Shown piece after piece: positions 8,859 to 17,860 of a stretch of DNA of 64,000 nt. Every line of letters begins with the position of its first letter. The first letter of the stretch is position 1. Source of the stretch: Zeaxanthinibacter sp. PT1 (lineage in GTDB: Bacteria > Bacteroidota > Bacteroidia > Flavobacteriales > Flavobacteriaceae); NCBI RefSeq assembly GCF_028464225.1, contig NZ_JAQPCN010000004.1, positions 211,036 through 275,035 on the forward strand. The letters are read 5' to 3'. The notes under the pieces are model-generated. The model was not told the origin of the DNA and searched no databases. It worked only from the letters and a program-made list of their open reading frames with translations. A program made the translations under genes and the position numbers.

Positions 8859-9530
8859 TTGAGCGATATACCCCAAACGCGTATCCCGGTGTATCTGATG
8901 CCGGGTCTGGCAGCAAACCCCAGTATTTTTGAAAATATCAACCTGCCGGATCAAACATTTGAAATTCATCGGCTGGAATGGTTTGTTCCGGACCGAGGTA
9001 TGAGCCTGCAGGAATACGCCAAAAAAATGGCTGAGCAGGTCCGGGGAGAGAAACCGGTGCTGTTGGGAGTTTCATTCGGGGGACTCCTGGTGCAGGAAAT
9101 GGCGCACTTCCTGGAACCACGGAAAATAATAATAGTATCCAGTGTAAAAAACCAGGGAGAATTACCCCGTCGTTTATTGCTGGCCCGGTATACCCGTATT
9201 CATAAATTACTGCCCACCGGCCTGGTGAACAACGTGGAACTGCTTGCCAAATATGCATTCGGGGAAACGGTTACTAAACGCCTTAAATTATACGAACAGT
9301 ACCTCTCCTTACGCGATAAATATTACCTGGACTGGTCTATTGACAAGATCGTGAACTGGCAGCAGAAAGATTGTATGCCGGGCGTTGTCCATATCCATGG
9401 AGATAAGGACGCTGTCTTTCCAAAGGAGCATATAGGGGATTGTATCACGGTAAAAGGCGGAACGCATACAATGATATTACATCGCGCGCGTTGGTTCAAT
9501 GAGAACCTGCCTGAAATTATTTTAAAATAG
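8859..9530 (+). CDS. alpha/beta hydrolase
   Basis: A 223-residue soluble alpha/beta hydrolase. The nucleophile elbow GVSFGG places the catalytic Ser at residue 72, the acid is probably the Asp in HGDKDAVFP (near 183), and the His is in GGTHTMI (near 203). The N-terminal VYLMPGLAANPSIF carries the oxyanion-hole region. The start codon is TTG (translated MSDIPQTRIPVY); there is no ATG near the expected N terminus. Substrate unknown. It lies upstream of the transglycosylase gene on the same strand, which has a possible -7 box of its own. Confidence 0.88.
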   Translation: MSDIPQTRIPVYLMPGLAANPSIFENINLPDQTFEIHRLEWFVPDRGMSLQEYAKKMAEQVRGEKPVLLGVSFGGLLVQEMAHFLEPRKIIIVSSVKNQGELPRRLLLARYTRIHKLLPTGLVNNVELLAKYAFGETVTKRLKLYEQYLSLRDKYYLDWSIDKIVNWQQKDCMPGVVHIHGDKDAVFPKEHIGDCITVKGGTHTMILHRARWFNENLPEIILK

Positions 9531-9544
9531 GTAGGACTATTTAA

Positions 9545-9552
9545 TACCTTTG
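9545..9552 (+). promoter_or_regulatory. possible -7 box for the lytic transglycosylase gene
   Basis: TACCTTTG fits TAnnTTTG and sits 21 bases before the start codon. The -33 region lacks a clear TTG, so this is weak. Confidence 0.35.
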
Positions 9553-9573
9553 AGAGACTAAAAAAAAATAAAA

Positions 9574-10530
9574 ATGCGCTTACTGAAGAATATACTGATG
9601 GGATTGGGAGTAGTGCTGCTGGTCAGCACCCTTGTTTTTGCCGTGCAACAGCAAGATCCCGAGGAGATGAGATCGGAAAAAGATGTAAAACCACAGCTTG
9701 ATAAGAATGTTGCCAGGAGCTACACCATTACGCCCATAGACATTCCGGAAGACCTGAATTTTGCCGGGGAGCCCGTACCCCAGGAAGACCCGGAAATCAT
9801 GGAACGCGTAGACCGGGAATTCCTGGTCAACACCTACTGGCAATCCAATGCACTTTTATTGATCAAGAGGGCACACAAATATTTCCCCGTAATAGAACCC
9901 ATGCTGGCCCGTCATGGAATCCCTGATGATTTTAAATACCTTGCCGTGGCAGAGAGCGGTTTGCAGAACGTAGTTTCCCCTGCAGGGGCTACAGGTTTCT
10001 GGCAGATCATGAAGGCTACCGGAAAGGAATACGGATTGGAAATAAACGATAACGTAGATGAGCGGTACCACCTGACTAAAGCCACGGAAGCTGCTAGTAA
10101 GTACCTCCAGAAATACAAGAACAAATACGGTTCCTGGACCATGGCAGCCGCCGCGTATAACGCCGGTACCGGGTCTATTGATAAATTTATGGGGATACAG
10201 GAGGTAGACGACTACTACGACCTGTTGTTGGGCCAGGAGACCGGTCGTTACGTCTTCCGGATCATGGCAATCAAAGAGATACTCAGTAATCCCGAAAAAT
10301 ACGGATTTAAACTGGAGCAGGATGACTATTACACCCAGGTGCCTACCTATGAGGTAGAGGTGGATGAACCGGTTACAAATTTCGCAAAGTTTGCGAAGCT
10401 TTATGGGATCAATTACAAAATCCTGAAAAGACACAACCCCTGGCTCAGGGAGCCTCACTTAAACAATAGTTCAAGGAAGAAGTACTATGTAGAAATTCCG
10501 AAAGAAGGTTACTACAAGATTAATCCCTGA
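9574..10530 (+). CDS. lytic transglycosylase (SLT domain), MltD-like
   Basis: A 318-residue periplasmic murein-cleaving enzyme. Residues 1-25 form a signal peptide (LKNILMGLGVVLLVSTLVFA). The goose-lysozyme/SLT domain follows, with the catalytic Glu at residue 127 in AVAESGLQN, then GATGFWQIM and AAAAYNAGTGSI, the three hallmark motifs. The C-terminal part (about 250-318) resembles a single degenerate LysM peptidoglycan-binding repeat (NFAKFAKLYGINYKILKRHNPWLR). The stop overlaps the cardiolipin synthase start by one base (TGATG), so the two are translationally coupled and both serve the envelope. Confidence 0.93.
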   Translation: MRLLKNILMGLGVVLLVSTLVFAVQQQDPEEMRSEKDVKPQLDKNVARSYTITPIDIPEDLNFAGEPVPQEDPEIMERVDREFLVNTYWQSNALLLIKRAHKYFPVIEPMLARHGIPDDFKYLAVAESGLQNVVSPAGATGFWQIMKATGKEYGLEINDNVDERYHLTKATEAASKYLQKYKNKYGSWTMAAAAYNAGTGSIDKFMGIQEVDDYYDLLLGQETGRYVFRIMAIKEILSNPEKYGFKLEQDDYYTQVPTYEVEVDEPVTNFAKFAKLYGINYKILKRHNPWLREPHLNNSSRKKYYVEIPKEGYYKINP

Positions 10531-11993
10531 TGCTGCAGTACGTTCAAGATCACTGGTGGAAATTATTATTGGTATTGAACTACCTGCTGGTGATCATTTT
10601 TTCCATTCTCATTGTACTGAAGAACAGTAACCCTGTAAAAACCCTCTCTTATATCTTTGCCCTGGCAACCCTGCCTTTCCTGGGTTTGCTGGTCTATTAT
10701 TTTGTAGGGCAGGACTACAGGAAGAATAAAATCTTTGAAAAAAAATATTTCCTTGACGATGCCAAATTAAAAAACTGGCGGAAACGCTTTAAGCTGGACA
10801 GGGAAGAGCGTGAGGACTTCGAGGAGGAGTTCGGAGAGGGACTTGCTAAGATTCACAGCCTGCTTCGGTACAACGAACGATCCGTTCTTACTTTTGATAA
10901 CGAGGTGGATATCCTGGTAAACGGGGAGGTAAAATTTAAGAGATTACGGGAGGATCTGAGAAAGGCGAAAGATCATATTCATATGGAATACTTTGTCTTC
11001 CTGGATGATGAACTGGGTAGCGAATTAATCGATATCCTGGTCGAAAAAGCAGCAGAAGGTGTCCATGTCCGCTTGCTTTACGACGATGTGGGAAGTAAAT
11101 TCTCGGCAGCCACCAAAAGGAAAATGAACCAGAGCGGGATTGCCCATTTTCCCTTTATGCCGGTTCACTTACCCAAATTTGCGAGTAAACTCAATTACCG
11201 CAATCACCGAAAGATCGTGGTGATCGACGGGAGCGTTGGATATGTCGGTGGAATCAATATCAATAAAAAATACGATAACAGTTATGAAAACCCCAGGTAC
11301 TGGAGAGATACACACCTGCGAATAGAAGGTCCGGCGGTTGGATCACTGCAGGCCTCTTTCCTATTGAGCTGGGATTTCTGTAATAACGAAGAGGAGGAGT
11401 TGATCAACGAATTTTTCCCGGAACACAAACCGGATTGTAATGACCCGGTTGGAGTACAGATCGCCGCCAGTGGACCCGATAGCGATTGGGCGAATATTAT
11501 GGAAGCCATGTTTACCGCGATTAACACGGCCAGGGATTATATCTATATCACTACCCCTTACCTAATCCCGAATAATGCTATGCTGACGGCCTTATCTACT
11601 GCCGGTCGCAGCGGGGTTGATGTTAGGATCATTATTCCGTACGAATCTGATTCCTGGGCAGCCCAGTACGCGACAGATTCCTACATTGAAGAGTTGTTGA
11701 GTTCCAGGGTTAAGATATTCCGGTACACCAAGGGCTTTATCCATTCCAAAACCATGGTGGTTGACGATTGCTTCTCCAGTATAGGAACAGCGAACCTGGA
11801 TTACCGTAGTTTTTCGATCAATTTCGAGGTCAACGCTCTGCTTTACAACCGGAAGAAGGCCAAAGAAATGAAAGAGCTGTTTGAAAAGGACCTGGAAGAC
11901 TGTGATGTGGTAGACCTGGACCGATGGTTAGAACGGGGAATCCGCAGGAAGCTGCAGGAGTCCTTTAATCGCTTATGGGCTCCATTACTCTGA
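10530..11993 (+). CDS. cls: cardiolipin synthase
   Basis: A 487-residue phospholipase-D-type membrane enzyme that condenses two phosphatidylglycerols (or PG and PE) into cardiolipin. Two N-terminal helices (about 10-30 and 40-60) form the PLDc_N anchor. The two HxK(x)4D motifs are HRKIVVID starting at His226 and HSKTMVVD starting at His405. Length and architecture match ClsA-type enzymes. The gene overlaps the preceding transglycosylase gene by one base. It ends directly against the convergent TPR-like gene (no intergenic base). Confidence 0.95.
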   Translation: MLQYVQDHWWKLLLVLNYLLVIIFSILIVLKNSNPVKTLSYIFALATLPFLGLLVYYFVGQDYRKNKIFEKKYFLDDAKLKNWRKRFKLDREEREDFEEEFGEGLAKIHSLLRYNERSVLTFDNEVDILVNGEVKFKRLREDLRKAKDHIHMEYFVFLDDELGSELIDILVEKAAEGVHVRLLYDDVGSKFSAATKRKMNQSGIAHFPFMPVHLPKFASKLNYRNHRKIVVIDGSVGYVGGININKKYDNSYENPRYWRDTHLRIEGPAVGSLQASFLLSWDFCNNEEEELINEFFPEHKPDCNDPVGVQIAASGPDSDWANIMEAMFTAINTARDYIYITTPYLIPNNAMLTALSTAGRSGVDVRIIIPYESDSWAAQYATDSYIEELLSSRVKIFRYTKGFIHSKTMVVDDCFSSIGTANLDYRSFSINFEVNALLYNRKKAKEMKELFEKDLEDCDVVDLDRWLERGIRRKLQESFNRLWAPLL

Positions 11994-12509
11994 TCAGATC
12001 TTTTTCATCTGCTGCTGCATCATCTTGATCTGCTCGTTAAGCATATTGTTCTTGTCCAGCTTTTTGGCTTCTGCTAACAAGGTCTGAGCCTCTCTCTTAC
12101 GTCTTTTCTGCATGGCGATACCTGCCAGGCTCAATTTTGCCATTGCCAGGTCATAGTCCATATTCAGTCCCAGTTTCAGTGCTTTACGAAAATACTTCTC
12201 TGCCTGGGTCAGGTTTTTCTGTGAATAGATGATCCCAAAAAGGTAGTTGTAGTATCCTTCTTGCTTCTCGGTAAGTGCAGATGAAGGATTTTTAACCCGG
12301 TTAAGCCATTTTTCCGTACCGGCCAGGTCTTGTTTTCGCATCCTGAGGAAGGCCAACAAAAGAAACTCGTTCCTGAAATATAGAAATACAAAGATCAGGG
12401 AAAAAAGAATTAGGAAGATGCCGTTAGCGATCTCACCTTCGATGAACTGGTAAACGGCAAAGGCAATGATAAGGGCGGTTATTACGAGTTTGATGTTTTT
12501 GTTGAACAT
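11994..12509 (-). CDS. membrane-anchored TPR-like protein
   Basis: A 171-residue protein with two N-terminal hydrophobic segments (about 7-22 and 28-48) followed by a helical domain. Residues about 85-150 contain TPR-like repeats (YYNYLFGIIYSQKNLTQAEKYFRKALKLG). The C terminus is Lys/Met-rich. The name 'DUF2892/tetratricopeptide' has been used for similar flavobacterial proteins, but I do not assign a role. It follows the DUF6263 gene by one base in the same direction, so the two form an operon. Confidence 0.75.
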   Translation of the reverse strand: MFNKNIKLVITALIIAFAVYQFIEGEIANGIFLILFSLIFVFLYFRNEFLLLAFLRMRKQDLAGTEKWLNRVKNPSSALTEKQEGYYNYLFGIIYSQKNLTQAEKYFRKALKLGLNMDYDLAMAKLSLAGIAMQKRRKREAQTLLAEAKKLDKNNMLNEQIKMMQQQMKKI

Positions 12510-12510
12510 G

Positions 12511-13395
12511 TCAGTCTTGTATTAATATATAGGTTATTGTTGATTTTATTCTTGTAGGTACGGCCACTTCTCCCAGTGCCATAGGGGAGGAGTATCCTTT
12601 GGAATTGCTTTCCACTTTCATGGATCGGACAAAACCTGATTCTCGCAAGGTAACCAGCCTGGTATGCTGTAAGCCTTCTAATTCTATAGGCTGCTCTGGC
12701 TGGTCTATCTTTATTTTGATGCGGGATTTACCCAGTATGGTGGCCTTAGTTGGCAATAGCTCTTCTAAGGTCCAGTCATTCCTGGCCGAGATCTTTCCCT
12801 GGTATTGGTTAGACCATTGATCACCCACCTCTACAGCCCGGTCCGGGTAAAAGTATGTCAGTTGTTTAAAACTGTTTGAAAGTGCTTTTGATCCGAAATC
12901 ACGTTCCAGGGAGGCCTGCATCAGCATCCGGGAATATTCATCTTCCAAGCCTGATGCATCTACCATTTTATCGATCATTATGTCGCCTCCTTTAACGTCA
13001 AGAACATTACCGGTCCTTGACATTACTATCTCAATAGGTGATTCTAACAGGGAATGAAATACATTGGAATCCTGGTCGCCTTCCCCGGGATTGCCGGCAT
13101 TTACTTCTAATAATGTGCCTTGAAGGTTAGAGGACAAGCTAATATTGAGCTCTTTAAATGTTACCGTGATGTAATAATTGTCTTGCTGTAGCCCGGTCAC
13201 TTCAAATTTCATGATACTTTGGAGTGTGTTCGTCACCTGGTGGGGGCCCTGGGGCATATCCTGGATGATCTGCTGCTGTGCCTCCTGCCTTATGGTAAAC
13301 TGCTCACCTTTCTCCAGGGAATACTGCAGTGTTGTCTGACCAAATCCCAGGCTGGTAAGGCAAAAAAGAAAGCATATAGAAATTGATCTGATCAT
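12511..13395 (-). CDS. DUF6263 family secreted protein
   Basis: A 294-residue exported protein. Residues 1-19 (MIRSISICFLFCLTSLGFG) are a signal peptide ending before QTTLQYSLEKGEQF. The body has alternating beta-strand segments and the LEGLQHTRLVTLRESGFVRS pattern. I recognise the family as DUF6263, which is widespread in Flavobacteriia and has no assigned function. It is the first gene of a two-gene operon with the TPR-like protein. Confidence 0.8.
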   Translation of the reverse strand: MIRSISICFLFCLTSLGFGQTTLQYSLEKGEQFTIRQEAQQQIIQDMPQGPHQVTNTLQSIMKFEVTGLQQDNYYITVTFKELNISLSSNLQGTLLEVNAGNPGEGDQDSNVFHSLLESPIEIVMSRTGNVLDVKGGDIMIDKMVDASGLEDEYSRMLMQASLERDFGSKALSNSFKQLTYFYPDRAVEVGDQWSNQYQGKISARNDWTLEELLPTKATILGKSRIKIKIDQPEQPIELEGLQHTRLVTLRESGFVRSMKVESNSKGYSSPMALGEVAVPTRIKSTITYILIQD

Positions 13396-13466
13396 GGGGT
13401 CCGGGTACTGCCTGATTGCAGCCGCAAAAGTAATAAAAACTATCGGAAATATTTTCTAATTCCATT

Positions 13467-13496
13467 TGGCAAAGCGAAAAGTCTTCGTATATTTGC
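13467..13496 (+). promoter_or_regulatory. promoter of rpmH
   Basis: TTG at 13467-13469 and TATATTTG at 13489-13496 are separated by 19 bp, a full match to the Bacteroidota promoter consensus, about 60 bases ahead of rpmH. Confidence 0.75.
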
Positions 13497-13558
13497 GCCC
13501 AGATTTTGAGGAACGTGAAGTCTCCTCGTCATAACAGCAGCATCAAAATTTTTCCAGA

Positions 13559-13717
13559 ATGAAAAGAACATATCAGCCCTCGAAAAGGAAGAGAAGGAAC
13601 AAACATGGTTTTAGAGAACGCATGGCATCCGTTAATGGAAGAAAGGTGCTGGCTAGTAGAAGAGCCAAAGGTAGAAAGAAACTTTCTGTATCTTCTGAGC
13701 CGAGACACAAGAAATAA
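13559..13717 (+). CDS. rpmH: 50S ribosomal protein L34
   Basis: A 52-residue ribosomal protein. The translation starts [18 protein letters not shown], then [25 protein letters not shown], the universally conserved L34 sequence; the tail SEPRHKK is a short extension. Its own promoter lies upstream and a strong terminator follows. Adjacency to carB rather than dnaA/rnpA is usual in flavobacteria. Confidence 0.98.
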   Translation: MKRTYQPSKRKRRNKHGFRERMASVNGRKVLASRRAKGRKKLSVSSEPRHKK

Positions 13718-13740
13718 TGAATAAATATTCATAAATAAAG

Positions 13741-13778
13741 AGGTGTTACTTTTTAAAAGTAGCACCTTTTTTTTTGTT
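13741..13778 (+). terminator. terminator after rpmH
   Basis: The stem AGGTGTTACTTTT / AAAAGTAGCACCT with one mismatch is followed by nine T residues. It separates rpmH from carB. Confidence 0.85.
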
Positions 13779-13807
13779 TTGTAGTTACCCCTGTATAATC
13801 CCGTACT

Positions 13808-16660
13808 ATGCCAAAAAGAAAAGAATTAAAAAGTGTATTGATTATAGGTTCTGGTCCCATCGTTATAGGGCAGGCCTGCGAATTTGATTACTCCGGATCC
13901 CAGGCCCTGCGCTCCCTGAGAGAAGATGGAATTGAAACCATCCTGATTAACAGCAACCCGGCGACCATCATGACAGATCCGTCAATGGCAGATCACATAT
14001 ACCTCTTGCCATTGACGACAAAGTCGATTATAAAAGTGCTGAAAAAGCACCCGAATATCGATGCAGTATTGCCTACCATGGGAGGGCAAACGGCGTTGAA
14101 CCTCTGTATAGAAGCCGATGAAAAAGGAATCTGGGAAGATTTTGATACCGAGATCATCGGCGTAGATATCGATGCGATAAATATTACTGAAGACCGGGAG
14201 AAATTCCGTGAACTGATGATGAAGATCGGGATCGGAATGCCACCACAGGCCTCCGCTACCTCTTTCCTCAAAGGAAAAGAGATTGCACAGGAATTCGGTT
14301 TTCCCCTGGTGATCAGGGCTTCGTATACCCTTGGGGGAGCAGGTGCTTCTATAGTACACCGGCAGGAAGATTTTGACGAGCTGCTCAGCATAGGGCTCGA
14401 AGTTTCTCCCATCCACGAGGTGATGATCGATAAAGCCCTGATCGGCTGGAAGGAGTACGAGCTGGAACTGCTGCGTGATGCAAATGACAACGTGGTGATT
14501 ATCTGTACCATAGAAAACATGGATCCTATGGGGATACATACCGGGGACTCTATTACGGTAGCACCCGCTATGACCCTTTCAGACCGTACATTCCAGCGTA
14601 TGCGTGATATGGCGATCAAGATGATGCGAAGTATCGGTGATTTTGCCGGCGGATGTAACGTGCAGTTCGCGGTAAGTCCTGATGACGAGGAAGATATTAT
14701 TGCTATCGAGATCAACCCAAGGGTTTCCAGGTCTTCTGCCCTGGCTTCTAAAGCAACCGGGTATCCAATTGCCAAGGTAGCTACCAAACTGGCTGTCGGT
14801 TACCATCTGAACGAACTGGAAAACCAGATCACTAAGTCTACTTCGGCCTTATTTGAGCCTTCAGTGGATTACGTCATCGTTAAGATCCCTCGCTGGAACT
14901 TTGATAAGTTTGAAGGATCGGACAGGACCCTGGGCTTACAGATGAAATCTGTAGGCGAGGTAATGGGTATTGGTCGCTCTTTCCAGGAAGCTTTGCACAA
15001 AGCCACCCAATCCCTTGAGATTAAAAGAAATGGACTGGGTGCAGACGGCAAAGGATACACCGATTATGAAACCATCATTCAGAAGCTTACGGTTCCCAGC
15101 TGGGACCGGGTATTTGTGATTTATGATGCCATACAGTTGGGTATCCCGCTGAGTCGTATCCATGATATCACCAAGATTGATATGTGGTTCCTGAAGCAAT
15201 ACGAAGAACTCAACTGCCTGGAGAAGGAAATTTCCAAGTATACGGTAGAAAGCCTTCCCAAGGAATTGTTGCTCGAGGCCAAACAGAAAGGTTTTGCAGA
15301 TCGGCAGATTGCACATATGCTCGATTGCTACGAGAGTGAAGTGCATAAAAAGAGGATGTCGCTGGATATCAAAAGGGTGTACAAACTGGTGGATACCTGT
15401 GCGGCCGAATTTGAAGCGGTAACTCCGTATTACTATTCGACCTTTGAAGAAGAAATTGAAACTGCAGACGGGAAGAAATACGTAGCCAATGACAGCGAGG
15501 TTACCGATCGGAAGAAGATCGTGGTCCTTGGTTCAGGTCCCAACAGGATAGGGCAGGGAATCGAATTTGATTACTGCTGTGTGCATGGTGTACTGGCAGC
15601 GGCAGAATGCGGTTACGAGACCATCATGATCAATTGTAACCCGGAAACAGTGTCGACCGACTTTGACACCGCCGACAAGCTTTATTTTGAGCCCGTTTTC
15701 TGGGAGCATATCTACGATATCATCCTGCATGAGAAACCCGAAGGGGTAATTGTACAGCTGGGAGGACAGACGGCCTTGAAACTGGCAGAGAAGCTGGATA
15801 AATACGGGGTTAAGATCATCGGTACCAGCTTTGACTCCCTGGATCTTGCTGAGGACCGTGGTAGTTTTTCTAAGTTACTACAGGATAATGACATTCCTTA
15901 CCCTGAATTCGGCGTAGCCGAGAGTGCGGATGAAGCCCTGGCTCTTGCCGATAGACTCAACTTCCCTTTGTTGGTTAGACCTTCATACGTCTTAGGAGGA
16001 CAGGGAATGAAGATCGTAATCAACAAGGAAGAATTAGAGGAGCATGTGGTAGACCTGCTTCGTAAGATCCCGAACAACAAACTTTTACTGGATCATTACC
16101 TGGACGGTGCCATCGAAGCCGAAGCAGATGCTATCTGCGATGGGGAGGATGTGTATATCATCGGGATCATGGAGCATATAGAGCCTTGCGGGATCCATTC
16201 CGGGGATTCTAACGCTACCCTGCCGCCCTTTAACCTGGGCGAGTTCGTGATGCAGCAGATCAAGGACCATACCCGCAAGATCGCCCTGGCCCTAAAGACC
16301 GTGGGACTGATTAATATACAGTTCGCGATCAAGGATGATAAGGTGTACATTATTGAAGCCAATCCAAGGGCTTCCAGGACCGTTCCATTTATCGCTAAAG
16401 CCTACGGGGAACCCTATGTGAATTATGCGACCAAAGTGATGCTGGGGGAGAAAAAGGTGAAAGATTTTGACTTTAATCCAAAACTGGAAGGGTTCGCGAT
16501 CAAACAGCCTGTTTTCTCTTTCAATAAATTTCCCAATGTTAATAAGAATCTCGGGCCGGAAATGAAGAGTACCGGTGAGAGTATATTGTTTATCGACAAC
16601 CTCAAGGACGATCAATTCTACGACCTCTATACCAGGAGGAAAATGTACCTGAGTAAATAA
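13808..16660 (+). CDS. carB: carbamoyl-phosphate synthase large subunit, lacking the regulatory domain
   Basis: A 950-residue synthetase subunit that makes carbamoyl phosphate from bicarbonate, ammonia and two ATP for pyrimidine and arginine synthesis. Both homologous halves are present: the first with GSGPIVIGQACEFDYSG near the N terminus and the second with GSGPNRIGQGIEFDYCC near residue 577. The paired ATP-grasp motifs AIEINPRVSRSSA and IIEANPRASRTVPF are intact. The E. coli enzyme is 1073 residues; this one stops after LGPEMKSTGE...YTRRKMYLSK, where the C-terminal MGS-like allosteric domain would begin. The small subunit is not in the window. Confidence 0.97.
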   Translation: MPKRKELKSVLIIGSGPIVIGQACEFDYSGSQALRSLREDGIETILINSNPATIMTDPSMADHIYLLPLTTKSIIKVLKKHPNIDAVLPTMGGQTALNLCIEADEKGIWEDFDTEIIGVDIDAINITEDREKFRELMMKIGIGMPPQASATSFLKGKEIAQEFGFPLVIRASYTLGGAGASIVHRQEDFDELLSIGLEVSPIHEVMIDKALIGWKEYELELLRDANDNVVIICTIENMDPMGIHTGDSITVAPAMTLSDRTFQRMRDMAIKMMRSIGDFAGGCNVQFAVSPDDEEDIIAIEINPRVSRSSALASKATGYPIAKVATKLAVGYHLNELENQITKSTSALFEPSVDYVIVKIPRWNFDKFEGSDRTLGLQMKSVGEVMGIGRSFQEALHKATQSLEIKRNGLGADGKGYTDYETIIQKLTVPSWDRVFVIYDAIQLGIPLSRIHDITKIDMWFLKQYEELNCLEKEISKYTVESLPKELLLEAKQKGFADRQIAHMLDCYESEVHKKRMSLDIKRVYKLVDTCAAEFEAVTPYYYSTFEEEIETADGKKYVANDSEVTDRKKIVVLGSGPNRIGQGIEFDYCCVHGVLAAAECGYETIMINCNPETVSTDFDTADKLYFEPVFWEHIYDIILHEKPEGVIVQLGGQTALKLAEKLDKYGVKIIGTSFDSLDLAEDRGSFSKLLQDNDIPYPEFGVAESADEALALADRLNFPLLVRPSYVLGGQGMKIVINKEELEEHVVDLLRKIPNNKLLLDHYLDGAIEAEADAICDGEDVYIIGIMEHIEPCGIHSGDSNATLPPFNLGEFVMQQIKDHTRKIALALKTVGLINIQFAIKDDKVYIIEANPRASRTVPFIAKAYGEPYVNYATKVMLGEKKVKDFDFNPKLEGFAIKQPVFSFNKFPNVNKNLGPEMKSTGESILFIDNLKDDQFYDLYTRRKMYLSK

Positions 16661-16682
16661 CAAAAGCTAATAAAAGCTGAAC

Positions 16683-16720
16683 TAACCCCTTGTTTCATAC
16701 GGAGCAGGGGGTTTTATTTT
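16683..16720 (+). terminator. terminator after carB
   Basis: TAACCCCTTG pairs with CAGGGGGTTT across an 11-base loop, followed by a T-rich tract. It overlaps the stop end of the convergent YceI gene and may also act weakly in that direction. Confidence 0.7.
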
Positions 16721-17259
16721 TCCGAGGGTTCTAATTTTAAATCGACCGTGACCTTTACCTCGCGGGCGATCTTCCTGAATAATAATCTTGGTACCCTGAT
16801 ATCAAAATCCTCTGGCCTGACGATGAATTCGGTTTGGAGCCAGAAATCATCATTATCTTTTTGTACAGTGGCCATGGCACTGATCTCCCGGCTTATTTCA
16901 CGGATGGTCAGAATGCCTTCCAGGGGATACTTATCCTTTGTAATACTATCCTTGGAATAACCCAGCAGTGTACCTCGGAAAGTAGCTTTTGGGTATTTTT
17001 CAGATTCCACGTAGTTCTCGTTAAAATGCTCTTCCATCAATTTCTTCCTGAAGCGGAAATCCCGTAAGAGCAAGACCGCTCCTATATCACCGCTATCATT
17101 TTTAAAAATACCATTTACAGCAGTGTTAATGGCATTGATATCCTCTAAGGGTGTAGAAGCATTAAAGGTAATTTCACCGGAATTAGTAACATAGGTATCC
17201 TGGGCATACACTTGGAGCATACCGAGAAGTAAACATGCTATGACAATTCTGCTCATCAT
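16714..17259 (-). CDS. YceI family periplasmic protein
   Basis: A 181-residue exported protein with a signal peptide (about 1-19, ending VYAQ). The lipocalin-like YceI barrel shows the usual TFNASTPLEDINAIN, YPKATFRG, YPLEGILTIREISREI and VTVDLKL strands. YceI proteins bind isoprenoid quinone-like ligands; physiological role here is unknown. The start overlaps the preceding CxxCH lipoprotein gene by four bases, so the pair is cotranscribed. The divergent DUF5777 gene completes a recurring three-gene set in flavobacteria. Confidence 0.9.
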   Translation of the reverse strand: MMSRIVIACLLLGMLQVYAQDTYVTNSGEITFNASTPLEDINAINTAVNGIFKNDSGDIGAVLLLRDFRFRKKLMEEHFNENYVESEKYPKATFRGTLLGYSKDSITKDKYPLEGILTIREISREISAMATVQKDNDDFWLQTEFIVRPEDFDIRVPRLLFRKIAREVKVTVDLKLEPSEK

Positions 17260-17618
17260 TCCGGGAATCCCGCATCAACCCAGGCCTGTATGGCGTTACG
17301 CGCAGATGTCGGTAAGCGTCCGTCTGGCGGCATGGGGTTCGTACTGCTGTTAATCCTGCCAAGCAGGTTCCTGCTCTGCACTGCGCTCCTCACTTGTTGA
17401 AAGGTAGTCAGGGACATGGGCGCATTATTCGTCGGGGGATTTCCATGGCAGCTTGTACAACTGGACTGCATGATCGGGCGAATATCGTCGGTGTATGTAA
17501 AAGCTCCTCCATCCGGGTCATCCGGAGGCATTACCCCATCTGAATTATCACTGCTGGAACAAGCAACAGACATGATTCCCATGAATAATATCGCTGTCCT
17601 GTATAGAGGTCGTTTCAT
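17256..17618 (-). CDS. lipoprotein with a c-type haem motif
   Basis: A 120-residue protein. Residues 1-20 form a lipoprotein signal ending in the lipobox VAC, followed by a Ser/Asp-rich linker. A CTSCH motif near residues 54-58 is a classic CxxCH covalent haem site, and a Met in NPMPPDGRLP is a plausible distal ligand. The order (CxxCH early, Met near the end, then AIQAWVDAGFPE) is that of a small planctomycete/Bacteroidota-type cytochrome c. It would be tethered in the periplasm as an electron carrier or haem sensor. Downstream and overlapping is the YceI gene. Confidence 0.85.
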   Translation of the reverse strand: MKRPLYRTAILFMGIMSVACSSSDNSDGVMPPDDPDGGAFTYTDDIRPIMQSSCTSCHGNPPTNNAPMSLTTFQQVRSAVQSRNLLGRINSSTNPMPPDGRLPTSARNAIQAWVDAGFPE

Positions 17619-17860
17619 GATCTGAACATTTAGGAGTTAGAAAATTTTAAACACTTTTTTCGGTGTTGTAACCCAGTCCACTATTAAAGATAGTGAAAAG
17701 TACAAGGTCAGTAACAAGATGTATCACTTCTATCTTGGTTGCTTAGATATCGATTTATAAGGATTTGCGCAGCTAGTTGAATTTTCGGGATGCTCAATGT
17801 TGGATAGAAATAATTCGTAATTTTAATAGTGGTTTTAAAATTAATCGAACGAGGGTAAAG

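Noticed and set aside
13993..14787. 264-codon antisense frame inside carB.
   Set aside because: The sense strand encodes a complete ATP-grasp half; the antisense product is low complexity, rich in Ser and Ile.
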